64,000 nucleotides of DNA. It comes from Anaerolineae bacterium (GTDB lineage: Bacteria > Chloroflexota > Anaerolineae > 4572-78 > J111). Made by a program: the position numbers and the translations under genes. The DNA lies in contig JAFGNV010000063.1 in the NCBI GenBank assembly GCA_016926805.1, positions 1 through 64,000 of the forward strand. Reading direction: 5' to 3'. The notes beneath the pieces were generated by a model. The model was not told the origin of the DNA. It searched no databases and was given only the letters and a program-made list of their open reading frames with translations. Within the stretch, counting starts at the first letter, position 1. Every line of letters begins with the position of its first letter. Positions 39,948 to 49,300 of this stretch are shown one piece after another.

Positions 39948-41162
39948 TTACTCTCCCAAATGTACTATCACAGGTAACTGTTTTGCCCTATCAGGCAACC
40001 AAACCACTGTCGCAAACAAGGTAAGTATGGCTGGCCCAACCGCAATGATGAAGACAGGTCCAAATTGGCCGGTTGAGCTGTAAATAATTACCGCCAACAA
40101 TGGACCGATGAACAACGAGAGATCCATTAAAGAGTCAAACGCGCCCATCGACACGCCGATGTATTTGGGGTCAAAGGCGTCGGTGGCGTAGACAAAACTG
40201 AGCAAATAGCTGATGGTTTCACCCACGCAAAAGAGGGCATACCAGATTAATATCCCCGCAAAGCCGTGACTGAGCCAGAGGCCCATCCCGGAAACCACTA
40301 TAAATACCTGAGCTACAATCGCAAATGCCCGGCGACCCCACCGGTCTGATAGCGCGCCAACGGAATATGAGACAAAGCTGAAAATCAAGGCGCCGCTGCT
40401 CAAAATCAAGCCAATGTGCCAGGCAGATAAACCAATCACCTGTGATTTGGTCGGCACAAAACTGTAGAAGATGCCAAAACTGAACATCCCGGAGATACCC
40501 AGCAACAAATAGAGATATACCCGCTTGTCGGCAAAAACCGAGCGCAAACCGTAAAACACGCTCAGGCTATGTTCCGACTTTACCCGGCCGGTATCTCGCA
40601 ACAACCCTATTGCGGCCACAAAGGCCACCAACGAAAACAACCCATCTACCACAAACGGCGTTCGCAACGAAACGAGTGAAAACACACTCCCCAGGGCCGG
40701 TCCGGCAATAACGGACAAACCCTGGCTACCGCGCAGAATGCCGAAGAACTTCCCCGGCTGGTCCGTTCCCAATGTGGCCGTAATGGCCAGCAGGGCGGGC
40801 ATGGCAATGGCATCGGCAATGCCACCAGCGACGCGCAGGGCGGTCAATTGCAGCCAATGCGTCGCCACCACGCAAAGCAAGGATGAAACCGAGCCGATGA
40901 GCGTGCCGATGAGAATGAGCGTACGCCTGGCGTAGCGGTCGGCCAGGATGCCGGTAAAGAATTGCACCAATACTACCGTGGCCAGCGCCGCCGACACCAC
41001 TATTGGAATTTCGGCGGAACTTGCGCCCAATTCCCGGGCCAGTTGCGGCAGCACCGGCACCGCCACCAGATTGCTGAGGAAGATGATGAAGGCCATCACC
41101 CCAACGCCGTACATCCGGGTTAGATTTTGTGGGTCAGCCTTAGTTTTTTGAGCCTGCGCCAT
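39948..41162 (-). CDS. MFS transporter
   Basis: Twelve-TM-like; GILADRYARRTLILIG and GALSDRWGRRAFAI loop motifs. Confidence 0.92.
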   Translation of the reverse strand: MAQAQKTKADPQNLTRMYGVGVMAFIIFLSNLVAVPVLPQLARELGASSAEIPIVVSAALATVVLVQFFTGILADRYARRTLILIGTLIGSVSSLLCVVATHWLQLTALRVAGGIADAIAMPALLAITATLGTDQPGKFFGILRGSQGLSVIAGPALGSVFSLVSLRTPFVVDGLFSLVAFVAAIGLLRDTGRVKSEHSLSVFYGLRSVFADKRVYLYLLLGISGMFSFGIFYSFVPTKSQVIGLSAWHIGLILSSGALIFSFVSYSVGALSDRWGRRAFAIVAQVFIVVSGMGLWLSHGFAGILIWYALFCVGETISYLLSFVYATDAFDPKYIGVSMGAFDSLMDLSLFIGPLLAVIIYSSTGQFGPVFIIAVGPAILTLFATVVWLPDRAKQLPVIVHLGE

Positions 41163-41177
41163 GATTTCCCTCCCCTG

Positions 41178-41314
41178 TTCTCGTTTCCAAACTGCCAAGG
41201 AAAACGCCGTAGACCAGGGGGCTTGGGGATAGCTCCCCCCAACTTGCTCCCCCTGTTTTCTTTACTGAAAGAACGATGCAACGCATCGCGGAATGTTGAG
41301 TTTGGAAACAAGAA
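41178..41314. repeat. Dispersed repeat family E, copy 2, with 16-bp terminal inverted repeats
   Basis: TTCTCGTTTCCAAACT/AGTTTGGAAACAAGAA; right half matches 85-153. Confidence 0.75.
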
Positions 41315-41398
41315 AAAATAGAGCATACCACAAAACCAAATTTTGAGACAAATCAGGATGAGACCCAAAATTCCTCAACCCCTTAGCCCCTCAACCCC

Positions 41399-41426
41399 TT
41401 GCCCTCCCTCCAAAAAAAGGTATAAT
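41399..41426 (+). promoter_or_regulatory. Promoter TTGCCC-N16-TATAAT upstream of sdhC
   Basis: Boxes at 41399-41404 and 41421-41426. Confidence 0.55.
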
Positions 41427-41495
41427 GCGGCTACCCTCGTAACACACCACGCCTGGCTGATGGGGTAAACTTTTTACTAGCCAAAGGAGTTTTTT

Positions 41496-42200
41496 ATGAG
41501 CGTAAGAGATTTAAGTATTGTTGCCCTTCCCCAAACCACCGTTGGAAAAAAGGTGATTATGGCCCTTTCCGGCGCTATCTGGATTGGGTATTTACTGATG
41601 CACATGTACGGGAACTTAAAAATCTTTACCGGCCCGGAACACTTCAACGAATACGCCGCCGGTTTGCGCACATTGGGTGCGCCGATTTTTGGTTATGCTA
41701 ATTTACTTTGGGTGGCCCGAATTGTGCTCATTCTCTCATTTGTGCCGCATGTTTGGGCCGGCCTTGTGCTTTACTTCCGCAAACGGAAAAGCCGTGGCAC
41801 CACCAATTATGTTCAACGCAAAAGTCTGCGGGCCGGGCCGGCCACCCTGACCATGGTTTTTGGCGGCATTGCCATTGGTTTATTTATTATTTATCACTTG
41901 TTGCACTTTACCTTTGGCGTGACCGGTATCCATCCCGACTTTAGAGCCCACGATGCCTATCATAATGTTATTATTGGGTTCACCTCATACGCCTATATCC
42001 CCGCTATTATTTACTTAGTCGGTCTGGTGGCAGTGGGGTTTCACTTATACCACGGTGCCTGGAGTATGTGGCAAACGTTGGGATTGAACAACAAAGCCTA
42101 CACCGGTTTGTGGCGCGGATTGGCCTGGCTGCTGGCCCTGGGTATTCCCCTTGGCTTTGCCCTGATTCCCATTGCCGTTATCTTCGGTATTGTGAGTTAA
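41496..42200 (+). CDS. sdhC: Succinate dehydrogenase/fumarate reductase cytochrome b subunit
   Basis: [26 protein letters not shown]; conserved TM His residues. Confidence 0.93.
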   Translation: MSVRDLSIVALPQTTVGKKVIMALSGAIWIGYLLMHMYGNLKIFTGPEHFNEYAAGLRTLGAPIFGYANLLWVARIVLILSFVPHVWAGLVLYFRKRKSRGTTNYVQRKSLRAGPATLTMVFGGIAIGLFIIYHLLHFTFGVTGIHPDFRAHDAYHNVIIGFTSYAYIPAIIYLVGLVAVGFHLYHGAWSMWQTLGLNNKAYTGLWRGLAWLLALGIPLGFALIPIAVIFGIVS

Positions 42201-42207
42201 GGGGGAG

Positions 42208-44148
42208 ATGATGACATTGTTTAAAAAAGGTTCAATAAAATTGGATGCCCATATCCCCACCGGTCCTATTCAGGATAAATGGGATAAACACCGCTTTGAG
42301 ATGAAATTGGTCAACCCAGCTAACAAACGAAAGTACAAGATTATTGTGGTCGGCTCCGGTCTGGCCGGTGGCTCGGCAGCGGCCAGCTTGGGCGAGCTTG
42401 GCTACCATGTTGACTGTTTTTGCTACCAGGATAGCCCGAGACGCGCGCACAGCGTAGCCGCGCAAGGTGGCATTAACGCAGCCAAAAATTATCAAAATGA
42501 CGGCGACAGTATCTTCCGCCTCTTTTACGATACCGTGAAAGGCGGTGACTACCGCTCCCGCGAGGCCAACGTGTACCGGCTGGCCCAGATCAGCAACGCC
42601 ATCATCGACCAGTGCGTGGCCCAAGGCGTGCCTTTTGCCCGCGAGTACGGCGGCATGCTCGACAACCGTTCCTTCGGCGGGGCGCAGGTATCGCGCACAT
42701 TTTATGCGCGCGGGCAAACGGGCCAGCAGTTGCTGCTGGGCGCGTACCAGGCGCTGTCCCGACAAATTGCGGCGGGCACGGTCAACATGTACACCCGCAC
42801 CGAAATGCTCGATCTGGTGGTCATCAATGGCCGGGCGCGCGGCATTGTCACCCGCGATATGGTGACCGGCGAAATTCGGGCACACATGGCCGATGCGGTG
42901 GTGCTGGCAACCGGCGGCTATGGCAACGTTTTTTATCTCTCCACCAATGCCAAGGGGTGTAATACCACCGCCATCTGGCGAGCCTATAAACAGGGGGCGT
43001 TGTTTTCCAACCCCTGTTTTACCCAAATCCATCCCACCTGCATTCCTCCGGCGGGCGAGCACCAATCGAAACTCACCTTGATGAGCGAATCGCTGCGCAA
43101 CGATGGCCGCATCTGGGTGCCCCGGAAACAAAACGAAACCCGCGCGCCCAACAACATTCCCGAAGACGAGCGCAACTACTACCTGGAAGAAAAATATCCC
43201 GGCTTCGGCAACCTGGTGCCGCGCGACGTGGCCTCGCGGAATGCCAAAACTGTGGTTGACGCGGGCTACGGCGTGGGTGAGCAAAAGAATGGCGTTTATC
43301 TGGATTTTGCCGAGGCCATTGGCCGGCTGGGCCAGAATGTGGTGAAGGACCGCTACGGCAATCTGTTTGATATGTATCAGAGCATCACCGGCGAAAATCC
43401 GTACGAAGTGCCCATGCGCATCTATCCGGCCTCGCACTACACCATGGGCGGGCTGTGGGTAGATTACAATCTGGAAAGCACCATCCCCGGCCTGTTTGTC
43501 ATTGGCGAGGCCAATTATTCCGATCATGGAGCCAACCGCCTGGGCGCCAGCGCCTTGATGCAAGGTCTGGTCGATGGTTATTTTGTGGTGCCGTATACAA
43601 TGGGCAATTATCTGGCCCAGGCCGAGTTGGGTCAGATCGACACGAGCCATCCGGCGTTTCAGGAAACCATGGCGGGGATCAACGCTCACATCAGCCGCTT
43701 GCTGAGCATCGACGGCAACCGCACGCCCGACTCCTTCCACCGGGAATTGGGGAAGGTGGTGTGGGATTACTGCGGCATGGAGCGTAACGAGGCCGGACTG
43801 AAGAAAGCGCTGGAACGTATCCCCGAAATCCGGGCTGAGTTCTGGGAAAATGTCAAAGTGCCCGGCGAAAACAACGACTTGAACCAAAGTTTGGAAATGG
43901 CCGGTCGCATTGGCGATTTTATGGAACTGGCCGAACTGATATGCCTTGACGCCCTCCACCGTACCGAATCGTGCGGCGGACACTTCCGGGAAGAGAGTCA
44001 AACCGAAGAGGGCGAGGCCCTGCGGGACGACGAAAACTTTGCCTACGTGGCCGCCTGGCAGTATGACGGTGATGACAAACCACCCCTACTCAACAAAGAA
44101 TCGCTAAAATTTGAGTATGTGGCCTTAACCCAGCGCAGTTATAAATAG
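42208..44148 (+). CDS. sdhA: Succinate dehydrogenase/fumarate reductase flavoprotein subunit
   Basis: [76 protein letters not shown]. Confidence 0.97.
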   Translation: MMTLFKKGSIKLDAHIPTGPIQDKWDKHRFEMKLVNPANKRKYKIIVVGSGLAGGSAAASLGELGYHVDCFCYQDSPRRAHSVAAQGGINAAKNYQNDGDSIFRLFYDTVKGGDYRSREANVYRLAQISNAIIDQCVAQGVPFAREYGGMLDNRSFGGAQVSRTFYARGQTGQQLLLGAYQALSRQIAAGTVNMYTRTEMLDLVVINGRARGIVTRDMVTGEIRAHMADAVVLATGGYGNVFYLSTNAKGCNTTAIWRAYKQGALFSNPCFTQIHPTCIPPAGEHQSKLTLMSESLRNDGRIWVPRKQNETRAPNNIPEDERNYYLEEKYPGFGNLVPRDVASRNAKTVVDAGYGVGEQKNGVYLDFAEAIGRLGQNVVKDRYGNLFDMYQSITGENPYEVPMRIYPASHYTMGGLWVDYNLESTIPGLFVIGEANYSDHGANRLGASALMQGLVDGYFVVPYTMGNYLAQAELGQIDTSHPAFQETMAGINAHISRLLSIDGNRTPDSFHRELGKVVWDYCGMERNEAGLKKALERIPEIRAEFWENVKVPGENNDLNQSLEMAGRIGDFMELAELICLDALHRTESCGGHFREESQTEEGEALRDDENFAYVAAWQYDGDDKPPLLNKESLKFEYVALTQRSYK

Positions 44149-44162
44149 GGGATGAAAATAAC

Positions 44163-44933
44163 ATGAATCTGACCTTAAGAATATGGCGACAAAAGAATGC
44201 CCAAACGCCAGGGCAATTGGTAACCTACCAGCTTGAAGACGTTAGCCCCGACTCCTCGTTTTTAGAGATGCTGGACCTGTTGAATGAAAAACTCATTTTG
44301 CAGGGCGACGAACCGGTAGCCTTTGACCACGATTGCCGCGAGGGCATTTGCGGCATGTGCGGTTTGATGGTCAACGGCGTGGCCCACGGCCAGGACCGGG
44401 AGGATGTGAAGGCCATTACCGTGTGCCAGCTTCATATGCGCCACTTCCATGATGGCGAAACCATCACTATTGAACCGTGGCGCGCCCAGGCCTTTCCGGT
44501 ACTCAAAGACCTTATTGTGGATCGCAGCGCCTTTGACCGCATTATTCAGGCCGGCGGTTTTATCTCGGTGGGCACCGGCAGCGCGCCCGATGCTAACGCC
44601 ATTCCCGTTCCCAAAACCAAAGCCGACATGTCGATGGATGCAGCGGCGTGTATTGGCTGCGGGGCGTGTGTGGCGGCGTGCCCCAATGCCTCGGCCATGC
44701 TTTTTACCGCGGCCAAAGTGACCCATCTAGGCACGCTACCCCAGGGTGAAACCGAACGCTACCAGCGGGTGGTGGATATGGTGACCGCAATGGACCAGGA
44801 AGGTTTTGGTGGCTGCACCAATATAGGCGAGTGCGAAGCGGTTTGTCCCAAAGAGATCAGCCTGGATTTCATTGCTCTTATGAACCGAGATTTGATCAAA
44901 GCAACGCTGCAGGGAGTAAAAGCCAAAAAATAA
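44163..44933 (+). CDS. sdhB: Succinate dehydrogenase/fumarate reductase iron-sulfur subunit
   Basis: [37 protein letters not shown]. Confidence 0.97.
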   Translation: MNLTLRIWRQKNAQTPGQLVTYQLEDVSPDSSFLEMLDLLNEKLILQGDEPVAFDHDCREGICGMCGLMVNGVAHGQDREDVKAITVCQLHMRHFHDGETITIEPWRAQAFPVLKDLIVDRSAFDRIIQAGGFISVGTGSAPDANAIPVPKTKADMSMDAAACIGCGACVAACPNASAMLFTAAKVTHLGTLPQGETERYQRVVDMVTAMDQEGFGGCTNIGECEAVCPKEISLDFIALMNRDLIKATLQGVKAKK

Positions 44934-44957
44934 ACCTCAAATACCTGCTTCAAGATG

Positions 44958-44990
44958 AATGCCTGAGGATAACATCCCCGGGCATTTTTT
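44958..44990 (+). terminator. Intrinsic terminator after sdhB
   Basis: AATGCCtGaGGAT-aac-ATCCcCgGGCATTTTTT. Confidence 0.8.
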
Positions 44991-45134
44991 ATAACACTCT
45001 TAAAATCTGCCACATAAGCGTATCCTTATTCTTTTTTCTTAGACTCATAACTGGGTTCTGTTGACATTTGCCGATTTCGCCACCTCAATACGTCTTATGC
45101 GAAAGCGGCTCCAAAAACGCATCCTGAGTAGGCG

Positions 45135-45288
45135 CTAATGCAGTTGGGCGTAAGTAACTCTATAATAATCCTAAGTTTCAACGCCCAACGGCCTGAGTGT
45201 TTCGCGTCAGCCTACGGCTTATATCAGGCATTTAGGTTAGGTGCTTAGAGAAACAACTATCGATCTATTTAACGCCGCGAAACACTAG
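45135..45288. repeat. 154-bp structured repeat A, copy 2
   Basis: CTAATGCAGTTGGGCGTAAGTA...AAGTTTCAACGCCCAAC...GTGTTTCGCG...CGCCGCGAAACACTAG. Confidence 0.85.
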
Positions 45289-45452
45289 CCGTATCGAAGC
45301 TGTGCCCTGAGCTTGTCGTAAGGAGGGCGTTTTTGGCTAGCTTGGTAAAATATCAACAGAATCTATGAAACATCGGGACCGAGCAAATTCGAGTCCTGTC
45401 TTAACAAAATAGGCCTGGCAAAATTGACACAACCCCTGAGGAGGAGGATTTA

Positions 45453-46082
45453 ATGTCGACCATTAAGACCCGCCCTGATGGTTTGTACATTTCAACGCAC
45501 ACTACCTGGCCCCAACTGGCCACCGATGAAACGCTGCGTAGCTTTGCCAATGGGCTGATTCCGATGGCTCTCAACGGCCATCAGGAGACGTGGACCCTGG
45601 CCGAGTTGCTGCATCACTCGGGTCCCCAAAGTTATCCCCTGCTAACCACCTTACTCGTTCTTGACGCCGAAGTAAATGCCGTGGTTGAGGACAAACAACC
45701 TGTTTTTCCCTTGCCGGGATTTCTTGCCTATCGTTCCCGTCTGTCTCCTGACAAATTTCCTCTCAGTGCCGTTCACCTCCCACCACATAACCGTAATGGA
45801 CACTACCTGCTGAGCCTCGCCAGCGACGGCTTTTGTTCCGCGGTGCGTCTGGATTTGCACCCGAAATTCAAAATAGCCGGACACGTTCGCCTGGCCATCA
45901 GTAGCCCAACCCGTTTGCCGGTTCGTTTGCAGGCAACGGAACATCGCCTGGAACGACAGCCATTAACTGAAGAGCTTATCCAAACAGCCATTGCGGTTGG
46001 CAGCAAAGATTTGCCGAAACCCCTAACCACAGCAGAACAAAGTCGGGTGGCCGAAGTATTACAGGGGTTTATTGGTCATTGA
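45453..46082 (+). CDS. Protein resembling CO-dehydrogenase/xanthine-dehydrogenase FAD subunit C-terminal part
   Basis: GFCSAVRLDLHPKFKIAGHVRLAISSPTRLPVRLQATEHRLERQPLTEELIQTAIA. Confidence 0.45.
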   Translation: MSTIKTRPDGLYISTHTTWPQLATDETLRSFANGLIPMALNGHQETWTLAELLHHSGPQSYPLLTTLLVLDAEVNAVVEDKQPVFPLPGFLAYRSRLSPDKFPLSAVHLPPHNRNGHYLLSLASDGFCSAVRLDLHPKFKIAGHVRLAISSPTRLPVRLQATEHRLERQPLTEELIQTAIAVGSKDLPKPLTTAEQSRVAEVLQGFIGH

Positions 46083-46498
46083 GTAGAGAAAATACATTAA
46101 CACCATTAAATTCTGAACATATCCCGTAACTTTATCTCCCATATTTTGGACATATTAAACGGAATGTGAAATAAATAACACTAATGGGGCAGATCAGAAT
46201 ACCACGTTATCTTGACAAAGGAGGATCATTTGGCGGCAGCAACAACTGGCGCAGATGGATCGTCTATCTCTGCCCGCACGCCAAGGCCCCAACTGATAAC
46301 TAACAAAAAGCCACATCAATTTGAAGATGGGTTCTCTGGATCCTGGCCGGGCTTCTCCCCCGCACTGCCCCCCAAACTATCCTTCCCTATCTCCTGTAAC
46401 ATGATAACAATATGCTGCATGGTTTGTCGGTTAAGTCTTGTCCCTGCTATTCAAGGAGGTTGGCATCAACCCCAACATCCTGGCTTCCTTACAGTATG

Positions 46499-46532
46499 AA
46501 GACCAAGATTTTTGAAACCTTTGAGGTCTGGA
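46499..46532. repeat. Palindromic repeat F, copy 2
   Basis: GAAGACCAAGATTTTTGAAACCTTTGAGGTCTGG. Confidence 0.5.
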
Positions 46533-46600
46533 TTGGCTACTCTAGAAAAGATTTATCTTACAAACAATAATCACCACCCTTTTCCCATCAGGAGGACTTA

Positions 46601-49114
46601 ATGACCTGGCGGCGTGTGTTTATTATCACTTTTCTTACCGGTATTTTTTTCATCCTTGCCACCAGCCTGGGGCGGGCGCAGGGCGGCACCACCTATTACG
46701 TATCCGCTTCCGATGGCGCAGATACCAACACCGGTTTAACCCCAACACCCGGTTCCAATGGTCCTTTCAAAACCATCGCCCACGTAAACTCGCTCGATTT
46801 AGAACCCGGCGACCAGGTATTGTTCAAATGCGGCGATACCTGGCGCGGCGAACAATTGATCATCAGCAAGTCCGGCACCTCAACCGATCAGATCACCTTT
46901 GGCTCGTATCCCACTACTGACTGTGCCAATAAACCCATTATTTCCGGCTCGCTGCCAATTACGGATTGGGTCGATCAGGGCGGTAATATCTATCAGGCCG
47001 ACCTTTCAGCAGGGGACAATGCGGGCAAATTTCCTGATGGCATCAACCAGCTTTTTCGCAATGATGAACGCATGATGATGGGGCGTTGGCCCAATATTGA
47101 CGCCCCCAATAGCGGCTACTCGTTTGTGGATAGTCACACTGCCGATAGCAACCAGATCACGGATAACGAACTGCCATCCGGCGTGAACTGGACCGGGGCC
47201 ATTATCCACCTCAAGAATATCCGCTGGTCGATGATTGACCGCCAAGTGACCGGTTCCAGCGACCATACCTTAACACTTAACACCGACTTTTCTTGCCTGA
47301 TCTCGGGTTGGGCGGATTGCATCGGTTGGGGATACTTCATCAACAACCATCTGAGTACACTCGACCAGGAGGGGGAATGGTATTACGACGCCCCTACAAA
47401 TCAGGTATATCTATTTTCAACCGGCGGCATGCCGAGTAACATTGAAGGGTCGGTTGTCAAAGAAACCGACCCCGATCCTGCCGCCATCAGACACGGCGGC
47501 ATTATGCTCAGTGATACCCCTCCCTCCAGTTATGTCACCATCGACAACCTGGAAATCAAAAACTGGTTCAATCACGGGATTAGTGCTTTGGGAAGTATCA
47601 GAGGTGATATCTATCATCATATCACAATTCGCAATAGCACCATCAAAGATGTTGAGGCGGCTGGAGTCAGACTCAGTACCTGGGTTCGGAGTGCAAACAA
47701 TGGTCGAGATGGCACCCGCGGCGGGCATCATATGACCTTTGCCAATAATATGATTGATGGGGCCAATCATTTTGGTATCACCGGCTACATGGCCGAATCT
47801 ACGTTTGAAGACAATGAAATAAAGAATATTGCGCTCATCAAAAATCTAAACAAATCGGGGATGGGGTGCGGCATTACGCGCGGTGAATGTACCGAAAATG
47901 GCGATGGGTTTCGGATCAGGGTGTACAATGTTTTAGACTCCGGTTTTAGCAACACCCTGCACTACAATCGTTTTGAGAAAATCGGCTATAACGGCATCGA
48001 CATATTTGGCCCCCATAACACCGTTACCAACAACTTCATCACCCGGGCGTGTTACTCAAAAGCCGACTGCGGGGGTGTGAGAACGTTTGGCGGGTCTACC
48101 CTATCCTCCACCAATGTGCACGATGTGAGCCTGGTTAACAACATCATTGTTGATATTCCCGGCAATGTGGACGGCTGCCACGCCTCGCGCCCCGCGTTTG
48201 GCATGGGGCTTTACATTGATCATTATTCCCGCGATATGGAGGTGCGGGGCAACACCGTAATCAGCACCACTATCACGGGTATCCTCTATCAAAATTCCAC
48301 CGGTGAGATTCGCGATAATACGGTATACAACGCTTCGTCGGGTACGGCGTTTGCCGGCCAGATTAATGTTGCCGATAGTGGCAGTGTCAGCGTCGCGCGG
48401 GCCAGCCTGAGTAATAACATTATGTACGGTCTGGGCGATTACGCCTGGCTGCTGGTGATGGATGAACGGGCCAACATCACCGCCTCTGATAACAACTACT
48501 TTTTCCATCCCTATGAGCACACGGCCTATGAAGACAAGAAAATTATTGTAGGCGGCTGGAGCGGTCGCCGCAATCTGGCCGAATGGCAGGCTTACAGCGG
48601 ACTGGACAACAATTCCAAAAAACATTGGTTCACTTTAAATGCAGGTGATCCACCACTTTCCACCATCTTTTATAACGATACCACCACTTCCCAAACAGTT
48701 GATCTGGCCAACCGGAAATATCTGACTTTGGATCAGCAAGAGGTCACCGGAAGCATTATCCTGGCGCCCTTTACTTCCAAAGTATTGATTGACAGCGGTG
48801 AGGTGGCACTGGCACCAGCGAGACTGGTGTTTGATACTTCCTCAAGCCCGCCACAGATTGTCACGTTGAAAAACATCACAGACAACCCGCTCCAGATTAC
48901 AGACATCAGCGTGACCGCAGGCTTTTCCATTGACAGCGAAACCTGCCCGGCAACTCTGGCCGTTGATGAAACCTGTACCATTACTATCAGTTTTGATTCA
49001 GCTGAAACCGGAGTCACCGGCACGTTGAGCGTTACCCACGATGCTGGAAACCCTTACACGGTCACCCTGACAGGTGGGCTGCTAAAAAACTACCTGCCGG
49101 TTGTACTCAAGTAG
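46601..49114 (+). CDS. Secreted right-handed parallel beta-helix protein with YLPVVLK tail
   Basis: Signal peptide, TTYYVSASDGADTNTGLTPTPGSNGPFKTIAHVN, repeated N/G/I beta-helix coils, C-terminus KNYLPVVLK. Confidence 0.85.
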   Translation: MTWRRVFIITFLTGIFFILATSLGRAQGGTTYYVSASDGADTNTGLTPTPGSNGPFKTIAHVNSLDLEPGDQVLFKCGDTWRGEQLIISKSGTSTDQITFGSYPTTDCANKPIISGSLPITDWVDQGGNIYQADLSAGDNAGKFPDGINQLFRNDERMMMGRWPNIDAPNSGYSFVDSHTADSNQITDNELPSGVNWTGAIIHLKNIRWSMIDRQVTGSSDHTLTLNTDFSCLISGWADCIGWGYFINNHLSTLDQEGEWYYDAPTNQVYLFSTGGMPSNIEGSVVKETDPDPAAIRHGGIMLSDTPPSSYVTIDNLEIKNWFNHGISALGSIRGDIYHHITIRNSTIKDVEAAGVRLSTWVRSANNGRDGTRGGHHMTFANNMIDGANHFGITGYMAESTFEDNEIKNIALIKNLNKSGMGCGITRGECTENGDGFRIRVYNVLDSGFSNTLHYNRFEKIGYNGIDIFGPHNTVTNNFITRACYSKADCGGVRTFGGSTLSSTNVHDVSLVNNIIVDIPGNVDGCHASRPAFGMGLYIDHYSRDMEVRGNTVISTTITGILYQNSTGEIRDNTVYNASSGTAFAGQINVADSGSVSVARASLSNNIMYGLGDYAWLLVMDERANITASDNNYFFHPYEHTAYEDKKIIVGGWSGRRNLAEWQAYSGLDNNSKKHWFTLNAGDPPLSTIFYNDTTTSQTVDLANRKYLTLDQQEVTGSIILAPFTSKVLIDSGEVALAPARLVFDTSSSPPQIVTLKNITDNPLQITDISVTAGFSIDSETCPATLAVDETCTITISFDSAETGVTGTLSVTHDAGNPYTVTLTGGLLKNYLPVVLK

Positions 49115-49300
49115 GCATATCCAGGACGATAGATGTGTATTTACCCGTAGTACTCAAGAATTGATGGGGGCGACGATTATTGAAGGAAGGACGAAACATG
49201 GTAAAAAAAGGTAACCACTCTGATGAAGGAACTACACAAACTATATGGGAAGCTTTTATCAACTACCAAAACTAAATCAAATTCCTGGAGGAAATATGAA

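Noticed and set aside
42232-44001. 589-aa antisense ORF across sdhA
   Set aside because: Overlaps a clear sdhA on the opposite strand; low-complexity His/Gln-rich translation typical of antisense high-GC ORFs.
45378-45400. TTCGAGTCC T-loop-like motif suggesting a tRNA
   Set aside because: No acceptor, D-arm or anticodon-arm pairing around it.
46230-46499. TTG-start ORF with good SD (LAAATTGADGSSISART...)
   Set aside because: Composition is not protein-like in its second half; kept only as a possible decayed gene.
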